Assembly: GCF_022179685.1 (NCBI RefSeq)
Contig: NZ_BPRB01000159.1
Coordinates: 1-33,520 of the forward strand
Source of the DNA: Methylobacterium trifolii
GTDB lineage: Bacteria; Pseudomonadota; Alphaproteobacteria; Rhizobiales; Beijerinckiaceae
Direction of reading: 5' to 3'
DNA: 33,520 bases
In this document: piece after piece, positions 29,537-33,520 of the stretch
Position numbering within the stretch: the stretch's first letter is position 1
Layout of the letters: each line of letters begins with the position of its first letter
Translations under genes and position numbers: made by a program
Notes under the pieces: generated by a model
Seen by the model: only the letters and a program-made list of their open reading frames with translations
Database searches by the model: none
What the model was told of the DNA's origin: nothing

Positions 29537-29777
29537 CAAGGTTCTCCTGTCCGTCGAGGGCGGATGCCTCGACGTGGGAGAGACCGTAGCGGCGATTCCA
29601 GTAGGCTTGCACGGCCGGCCAGTAGCGGGCGCCCATCATCGGATCGATCCGGGGCAGGCCGTCGCGCTCCAGGATGAGGGCCTTCGCCTTCCATGCGACC
29701 GGATCTTGGCTGAGCCGGCGTGCCACTTCGGCCTCGCACGGGAACAGGCCCTGATCCTGGTGCTGGCGGCGGGGCAT
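29526..29777 (-). CDS. Small excisionase-like / DNA-binding protein
   Basis: 83 residues. VARRLSQDPVAWKAKALILERDG (in two parts: VARRLSQDPVAW and KAKALILERDG) followed by LPRIDPMMGARYWPAVQAYW resembles the winged-helix layout of AlpA/excisionase proteins: a short recognition helix, a GLP turn and an R-W stretch. Its gene overlaps the integrase gene and starts 3 bases after the stop of the gene before it. By position and shape it may direct excision; this is an inference. Confidence 0.65.
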   Translation of the reverse strand: MPRRQHQDQGLFPCEAEVARRLSQDPVAWKAKALILERDGLPRIDPMMGARYWPAVQAYWNRRYGLSHVEASALDGQENLDAL

Positions 29778-29780
29778 GGA

Positions 29781-30377
29781 TCAGGCGCTCTGCAGGATCT
29801 GGGCGAGCGTCGGATTGATCCGCGGTCCATCGTGCCAACCACTCTCGACGGCCTTGGAGAGCTTCAGGCCCATTTGGGCAATCGAGCCGCCGCCGAGGAC
29901 GAAGCGGCGGCCCATGTAGGACTGCCCATAGTCGGCGGGGTTGGTGCCGCTCTGTGCAATCTCACGGGCCGCCTGCGGCTCGACGAAAAGCCATTCCGTG
30001 GCGCCACCCGGCTCAGGCAACACCCACGCTGCCGACCCATCTTCCGAGACGGTGACGCGACGGATGAGGGCGTCCCCGTGGTGCAGCACCAGGGCGGCGA
30101 GGAGAGCGCCGAGCGTGGCCCCCTCTTTGATCGGGCCGTTCAACATCTGCAGGTTTGCAGCTCGATGCGCCACGGCCCCCGCGTCCACGGCGCGCCGCGA
30201 GATCAAGCTGAGGATCATGAACGCAGCATGGATCGGCTCGATGTCCGGGGCATTCCGCCCCCGTGCACCGGTGGGCACGATCTCGGCCTGACGGAGCACG
30301 CGCATGCGCTGGTCGGCTTCGCTTTCCGGGATGCCGGCCATTCTAGCGAGGAGGCTCTGGAACTGCTTGGCGTTCAT
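29781..30377 (-). CDS. Island protein of unknown function
   Basis: 198 residues. The N-terminus (MNAKQFQSLLARMAGIPES, then DQRMRVLRQAEIVPTG) looks like a small helix-turn-helix unit that recurs at the start of many Rhizobiales island proteins. HAAFMILSLISRRAVDA is a hydrophobic helix rather than a clear membrane span. The C-terminal half has no recognisable motif. First of a three-gene run with the excisionase-like and integrase genes, so a regulatory role is plausible but unproven. Confidence 0.65.
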   Translation of the reverse strand: MNAKQFQSLLARMAGIPESEADQRMRVLRQAEIVPTGARGRNAPDIEPIHAAFMILSLISRRAVDAGAVAHRAANLQMLNGPIKEGATLGALLAALVLHHGDALIRRVTVSEDGSAAWVLPEPGGATEWLFVEPQAAREIAQSGTNPADYGQSYMGRRFVLGGGSIAQMGLKLSKAVESGWHDGPRINPTLAQILQSA

Positions 30378-30403
30378 AGGGAACCTAATGCGATAACTCC
30401 ACT

Positions 30404-30432
30404 AAGATGCGCTTCGCCGCACGGGCGGTCAA
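30404..30432 (-). promoter_or_regulatory. Weak candidate promoter of the integrase run
   Basis: Minus strand: -35 TTGACC (30432-30427), 17-base spacer, poor -10 CATCTT (30409-30404), 27 bases before the ATG at 30377. The intergenic region 30378-30540 is AT-richer than the genes beside it. Confidence 0.3.
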
Positions 30433-30540
30433 TATGTGATTTCTACATTTGCGGGGCTTTTCGATTGCCAGTGCGGGGAATGGCCGCTCACCCCCTCAAT
30501 GTCGGTTCCGAGTTGGGAGTGATCAGGGCGAGGCAGCGCT

Positions 30541-30705
30541 ATGAAGCCCAACACAGTGGCCGTGCTCCTCGGAGCCGCTTGCGCGATGGTCGGGCCGGCA
30601 ATTGTCCATGCCTTCACCGACGATCCCTTCGACCAAGCCGTGCTGTCTCTGCTGATTGCGGGTTCATTCGCCATAGCATTTCTGTTCGGCGTTCGACGGT
30701 CGTGA
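30541..30705 (+). CDS. Small membrane protein
   Basis: 54 residues from ATG 30541 (GAGG 7 bases upstream) to TGA 30703. Two hydrophobic segments, VAVLLGAACAMVGPAIVHAF and AVLSLLIAGSFAIAFLFGV, are separated by DDPFDQ, and it ends RRS: a two-helix membrane protein. No family is recognised. It is divergent from the integrase run. Confidence 0.5.
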   Translation: MKPNTVAVLLGAACAMVGPAIVHAFTDDPFDQAVLSLLIAGSFAIAFLFGVRRS

Positions 30706-31017
30706 GGCTTGGCCGAGGGTGACATCCGACCGCCCTTTCGAACGAGGCGCACAGGTCATATTTGCCCGAGCGTTGGTCCACGGATCGACCGTCCACGCCC
30801 CAGCTTGGCTTTCGCCCCCGTTAACTGAGCGGGGTGTGGACGACATCGTTCGATAGGCGTCGGCGAGACCCGTCCGAGTCCGCGAGAGGTTTCCGCCGGA
30901 TCGGGCGAAAACCCTTGAGGAGTCTGGCCGGGCGGCGTTCGTGAAGTCCAAGCCGGGCTCGGATGGGTTTTCACCGGATCGGGTGGAAACCGACCGCGCG
31001 AGCGGCCGGACCTGGTA
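30706..31017. other. Gene-free stretch with two palindromic repeats
   Basis: 312 bases without a credible gene. It holds the paired palindromes at 30887-30913 and 30965-30991; otherwise nothing was recognised. Confidence 0.6.
30887..30991. repeat. Two copies of a 26-base palindromic element
   Basis: Copy 1 (30887-30912) has arms GGTTTCCGCC and GGCGAAAACC around GGATCG. Copy 2 (30966-30991) has arms GGTTTTCACC and GGTGGAAACC around the same GGATCG. Each pair of arms matches 9 of 10 bases, and 22 of 26 bases are shared between copies. Starts are 79 bases apart. Confidence 0.85.
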
Positions 31018-31188
31018 TCAGGTACGCATGCGCTCCAGACGCTGCCCCAGGGCTTCAGCCTCGGCGAACCGAGCCTTGGCCCGGTCCAAGGCCTCATCGG
31101 CCCACCGCCCGCACACGCGGCTGCGCTCGATCTCTGCGGAGCCGAGTCGCAAGAGCGCGACGGCGCGGATTGCCAGGATCATGCGCAT
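31018..31188 (-). CDS. Small hypothetical island protein
   Basis: 56 residues, MRMILAIRAVALLRLGSAEI at the start and an alanine/glutamate-rich helical end. GGAG lies 8 bases before ATG 31188; ATG 31182 overlaps the previous stop as ATGA and is the alternative. Last of a run of four overlapping minus-strand genes. No family recognised. Confidence 0.5.
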   Translation of the reverse strand: MRMILAIRAVALLRLGSAEIERSRVCGRWADEALDRAKARFAEAEALGQRLERMRT

Positions 31189-31517
31189 GGGGACGGCTCC
31201 CATGGCTTGAACCCTTGCTCGGCTTTGGCGCACACCGCCCGGTACAGGCGGGGTCGGTTCTGCAACCTCACCCAATGCTCTTCGCGGGCTCGGGCTCGCT
31301 CGCGGCCGTCGTGGATCGGTATGGTGCGCCAGACGCCCCCGTCAGGCTGCAAGAGGACCAGCATTCCGAGCGCGTAGGCGTCGCGTAGCCATTCCTCCGC
31401 GACGAAGCTGAGATCCGGGCCCGTGCCTCGATGCAGGCTGTGGCCGAAGACAGCGCCCGTGAGGGGCAGTGTTGCGAGTCCGAGGATCACACCCCGGCGG
31501 GATGAGGAGCCGCTCAT
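31179..31517 (-). CDS. Small exported hypothetical protein
   Basis: 112 residues. The N-terminus SSRRGVILGLATLPLTGAVF resembles a twin-arginine signal. The rest contains WLRDAYALGMLVLLQPDGGVW and EEHWVRLQNRPRLYRAVCAK (each given as seen), without a known domain. AGGAGG precedes ATG 31517, which overlaps the previous gene's stop as ATGA. Part of an overlapping gene run in the island. Confidence 0.6.
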   Translation of the reverse strand: MSGSSSRRGVILGLATLPLTGAVFGHSLHRGTGPDLSFVAEEWLRDAYALGMLVLLQPDGGVWRTIPIHDGRERARAREEHWVRLQNRPRLYRAVCAKAEQGFKPWEPSPCA

Positions 31518-31900
31518 CGGCCGCCCTCCTGCCATTTCGAGGGAGCGAACATCTCGCCGCATTGCTCCTCGGCCTCCGGGCATGTGAGCCGACAACCGGC
31601 CGCGGCCAGGATGATGGGTGCCCGGTGCAGGGCCGCCCTAGCAGAATCGGCCGGATGCTCGCCTGGGCGGCCATGAAAGACGGCCCCGTGGTTCATCATC
31701 GGCACGAAGTTGCGGCCGTTGCAGCCCCACGAGGCGTACCGCATCTCGAAGTGCAGCCACGCGAGATAGGTGGCGACCATGCCGCCCATGACGGGCACCG
31801 CCGCCGCGCTCGGGTTGCCGATGAGCGTCACGCCGCCGCCGATGAGGGGAAGCGAGACGAGGCCGCGGAGGAAGCCGCGGCGGCCACCAGCGGCGCTCAT
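31514..31900 (-). CDS. Small exported hypothetical protein
   Basis: 128 residues. GGRRGFLRGLVSLPLIGGG is a twin-arginine-like signal with a likely signal-peptidase site near SAAA at residue 34. Later stretches WLHFEMRYASWGCNGRNFV and GCRLTCPEAEEQCGEMF contain four cysteines, fitting an oxidising periplasm. The ATG overlaps the previous stop (ATGA). No known family; similar small proteins recur in Methylobacterium islands by recollection only. Confidence 0.6.
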   Translation of the reverse strand: MSAAGGRRGFLRGLVSLPLIGGGVTLIGNPSAAAVPVMGGMVATYLAWLHFEMRYASWGCNGRNFVPMMNHGAVFHGRPGEHPADSARAALHRAPIILAAAGCRLTCPEAEEQCGEMFAPSKWQEGGR

Positions 31901-32196
31901 GCGCACCGCCGGAGGGCAGTCGGGAAGAAGGCCGCCTCGCCGTCGCAGTCGACGCAGTCGGCGTTCTCGCGCTCATCGCAGTTGCCGGCTGCCCAGGTGC
32001 CCTGCCCTTGCCAGTCGAAGGGCTCGACGGCGCCGAGGCTGGGCTCCAGGTCCGGATCACCGTCGAGTGCGTCTAATAAGGCGAGGTCGGCCTCGATCCG
32101 ATCGGCGACGCGCTTGCGTAGCTCCAGGACCGCCTGGCGGCCGCCCTCGAGGTCCTCAAGCCGCTCCTGGGGTAAGGGCGCGCCGCCGCGGCGCAT
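31897..32196 (-). CDS. Small acidic island protein with the DGDPDLEPSLG motif
   Basis: 99 residues from ATG 32196, though the true start is unclear. RVADRIEADLALLDALDG leads into DGDPDLEPSLGAVEPFDWQ, a motif repeated in many short acidic proteins of Rhizobiales islands. It ends with a cysteine-containing DERENADCVDCDGEAAF. Function unknown. The N-terminus may belong to a longer gene starting at 32316 and split by a frameshift. Confidence 0.6.
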   Translation of the reverse strand: MRRGGAPLPQERLEDLEGGRQAVLELRKRVADRIEADLALLDALDGDPDLEPSLGAVEPFDWQGQGTWAAGNCDERENADCVDCDGEAAFFPTALRRCA

Positions 32197-32235
32197 GGCG
32201 CGGATCGCCAGGGTGACGGGACCCGGCTGCCGGCC

Positions 32236-32316
32236 TCATACCGCTGGTAATAACGGCGGCAGGGCACCGGCGCGGGGTAATAAGGGCGTGCGTGTGCTAT
32301 GGGCGTGGTTAGCCAT
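32236..32316 (-). CDS. 26-residue leader-like reading frame
   Basis: ATG 32316 follows a good GGAG ribosome site (7 bases). The peptide is proline- and leucine-rich (TPLLPRAGALPPLLPAV) and ends with TGA 32236. It could be a leader peptide, or the true N-terminus of the acidic protein gene downstream, which lies in another frame. Low certainty. Confidence 0.35.
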   Translation of the reverse strand: MANHAHSTRTPLLPRAGALPPLLPAV

Positions 32317-32405
32317 GATCGTCTCCAGAGGACGGGTGTGGTCAGGGCCGTTCCGGTGTGTCCAGCACCGTTGCGGCCCGTCCTATTTCATGGCACCATC
32401 AATTC

Positions 32406-32639
32406 ATGTCGTCAATAGCTGGCACCAACAAAAAACGCGGACGTGGCAGGCCGGTCGTGAACAGCACGGCCATCAACCTCCGCGTGCCTCCGGTTCTGTT
32501 GACGGCAATCGATGCGATGATCGCAGATCAGCCCGAGCCCAAGCCTTCAAGGCCAGAGGCAGTCCGACACGCTCTGACCGACTGGCTCACAGGCCAGGGC
32601 TACATCCGCCACCGTGAAGATCCGGAAGGTGCGAACTGA
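32406..32639 (+). CDS. Ribbon-helix-helix type DNA-binding protein
   Basis: 77 residues. A basic N-terminus (NKKRGRGRP) precedes INLRVPPVLLTAIDAMIADQ and RPEAVRHALTDWL: one beta strand then two helices, the CopG/Arc layout. Likely a small transcription repressor of island genes. ATG 32406 gives the best N-terminus; the ribosome site is weak. Its stop overlaps a 14-residue frame (TGATG). Confidence 0.7.
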   Translation: MSSIAGTNKKRGRGRPVVNSTAINLRVPPVLLTAIDAMIADQPEPKPSRPEAVRHALTDWLTGQGYIRHREDPEGAN

Positions 32640-32683
32640 TGCTCCTCACCGGGCACCTGAAGGCGAAGGGGCATCTCAAATGA
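32639..32683 (+). CDS. 14-residue linking reading frame
   Basis: ATG 32639 overlaps the previous stop as TGATG, and TGA 32681 overlaps the next start as ATGA. The peptide is MLLTGHLKAKGHLK. It may only couple translation between the neighbours. Confidence 0.3.
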   Translation: MLLTGHLKAKGHLK

Positions 32684-32961
32684 AGACTTTGATCTTGGCC
32701 GCTCTAATGGCCCTCGCTGCCGGCTCCGAGGCAGTCGCCCAAGCCGCTCAGGATGTCCCAATCCAGCGCGATCTCAGGCGGATGGATCGGATCGACGAGC
32801 GACTTGGACGCAATCGGCCGCCGCGGGTCGATCCCAACGTCTCCCCTGACAATCCCGATGGCGTAGTTGGTTTCGATGGACCGCCCGACGACTTCGAGGA
32901 CAGCATTGAGGATAGGGGACCGCTTCCACCGGGATCGCCGGCGGATATCGATGAGGACTGA
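32680..32961 (+). CDS. Small secreted hypothetical protein
   Basis: 93 residues. MKTLILAALMALAAGSEAVA is a clear signal peptide; the mature part is acidic and proline-rich (PPDDFEDSIEDRGPLPPGS). No family recognised. AAGGGG stands 9 bases before ATG 32680. It follows the ribbon-helix-helix gene and may be co-transcribed. Confidence 0.65.
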   Translation: MKTLILAALMALAAGSEAVAQAAQDVPIQRDLRRMDRIDERLGRNRPPRVDPNVSPDNPDGVVGFDGPPDDFEDSIEDRGPLPPGSPADIDED

Positions 32962-33055
32962 CCCGAGGGACGTAGGGCTTTAGCCTACTTGCCCCTGCTA
33001 ATGTCTTAGTTCGCCGCGGGGAAGATTCAAAAGGCGCAAACTGACGGAGATAGTG

Positions 33056-33319
33056 GTGAGCGACGAGGATTGCGACTTCGAGCACTCGCCTTTGTCCGGT
33101 CCGTTCACTCGTGACGGCGTGATGGTCGAAGTCGAAATCTATCGGAGCGAAGGCTCGCAGGATCTCTGGCGTCTTGAGATCGTCGACGAGAGCGTTGGAT
33201 GCATTGCATGGACTGAGCGCTTCGCCACGGATCAGGAGGCCTACCGCGCTTTCACCGAAGCGGTCGAAAAAGGCAGGGTCAGATTGTTCGTAGAAGCTAA
33301 GGCTGACAAAGTGCACTGA
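33056..33319 (+). CDS. Hypothetical island protein
   Basis: 87 residues from GTG 33056 (GGAG 6 bases upstream; GTG 33053 is an alternative). MSDEDCDFEHSPLSGPF leads into strands VMVEVEIYRSEGS and WRLEIVDESVG, then TDQEAYRAFTEAVEK: an alpha-beta fold of the kind found in unassigned Methylobacterium proteins. Soluble, no signal. Function unknown. Confidence 0.65.
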   Translation: MSDEDCDFEHSPLSGPFTRDGVMVEVEIYRSEGSQDLWRLEIVDESVGCIAWTERFATDQEAYRAFTEAVEKGRVRLFVEAKADKVH

Positions 33320-33382
33320 CCGAACTACTTATTGACGAGGGAGTTGTCTGCTCTAGTTTGTTGACGCGGAAGGGGCGAACTG

Positions 33383-33520
33383 ATGAGCGAGGCAGCTGTT
33401 ATTTCTAACAACGCCAGGCTGACTGAGGTCACCATCCTCGCAGCTGCGCTCTCCGATCGCATTCTCAACGCGCAGATTGCAGGACGGCAGATCCTTCCAG
33501 AGTGTCCGTCGTCAGATGAT
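33383..33520 (+). CDS. Start of a hypothetical protein (cut by window edge)
   Basis: ATG 33383 follows GGAAGGGG and opens a frame of 46 codons that runs off the window, beginning MSEAAVISNNARLTEVTI. No family recognised in this short part. Its start context repeats the one before 32639. Confidence 0.55.
   Translation, partial: MSEAAVISNNARLTEVTILAAALSDRILNAQIAGRQILPECPSSDD

Larger units (their letters stand above)
28226..33520. mobile_element. Integrated genetic element at tRNA-Gly (open at the window's right end)
   Basis: A tyrosine recombinase lies 87 bases past the tRNA 3' end and reads toward it, the usual layout of prophages and integrative elements. The genes that follow are short, overlapping and mostly unknown, and intergenic DNA is AT-richer than the core. 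No second copy of the tRNA 3' end was seen up to 33520, so the far end is outside the window. No capsid, terminase or conjugation genes are visible. Confidence 0.75.

Noticed and set aside
31469..32617. 382-codon plus-strand frame in the island
   Set aside because: It runs against several minus-strand genes with good ribosome sites and ATGA overlaps, and its translation is Arg/Ser/Pro-rich without motifs.
28200..33520. Second attachment site matching the tRNA-Gly 3' end
   Set aside because: No further copy of the tRNA 3' segment was seen within the window.

Overview
The window looks like a chromosomal stretch of a GC-rich alphaproteobacterium of the Rhizobiales, most probably Methylobacterium or Methylorubrum. 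The basis is the high GC with G/C-ending codons, the order tRNA-Leu, tig, clpP, clpX, lon, the order nnr, glnB, glnA, the order rnr, DUF983, Nudix, MFS, rpmG, and the style of the small island proteins. The genus is an inference from protein character; no database search was possible.

Left part (1-7.8 kb): the 3' end of a cisplatin-response type ATP-dependent DNA ligase, then a catabolic cluster. A TRAP transporter (dctP and a fused dctQM) is divergent from a LysR regulator. Downstream of the regulator lie a SAF-domain NAD(P) oxidoreductase, a small ABM-fold monooxygenase and a beta-hydroxyacid dehydrogenase. Two nearly identical operator/promoter sites flank lysR, one facing the transporter and one facing the oxidoreductase, so a single regulator probably controls uptake and oxidation of an unidentified small acid or sugar acid.

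Core part (7.8-20 kb): protein quality control on the minus strand (tRNA-Leu, trigger factor, ClpP, ClpX, Lon), a multicopper-oxidase-fold protein that has lost two of its four copper motifs, the NAD(P)HX repair enzyme, and the nitrogen pair glnB-glnA.

AT-richer insert (19.95-21 kb): an orphan RNase A-like toxin with the linker typical of Rhizobiales toxins, followed by its likely immunity gene. Each frame is complete except for one in-frame stop codon, a notable pair of matched lesions or possible recoding sites.

Right core (21-28 kb): VOC protein, FMN reductase, a hypothetical gene, RNase R, DUF983 protein, Nudix hydrolase, MFS transporter, ribosomal protein L33 and tRNA-Gly(CCC).

Island (28.15-33.5 kb, continuing past the window): a tyrosine recombinase sits against the 3' end of tRNA-Gly(CCC), followed by small genes of prophage or integrative-element type: an excisionase-like protein, tightly overlapping small exported proteins, a ribbon-helix-helix protein and several unknowns. 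The far attachment site is not in the window.
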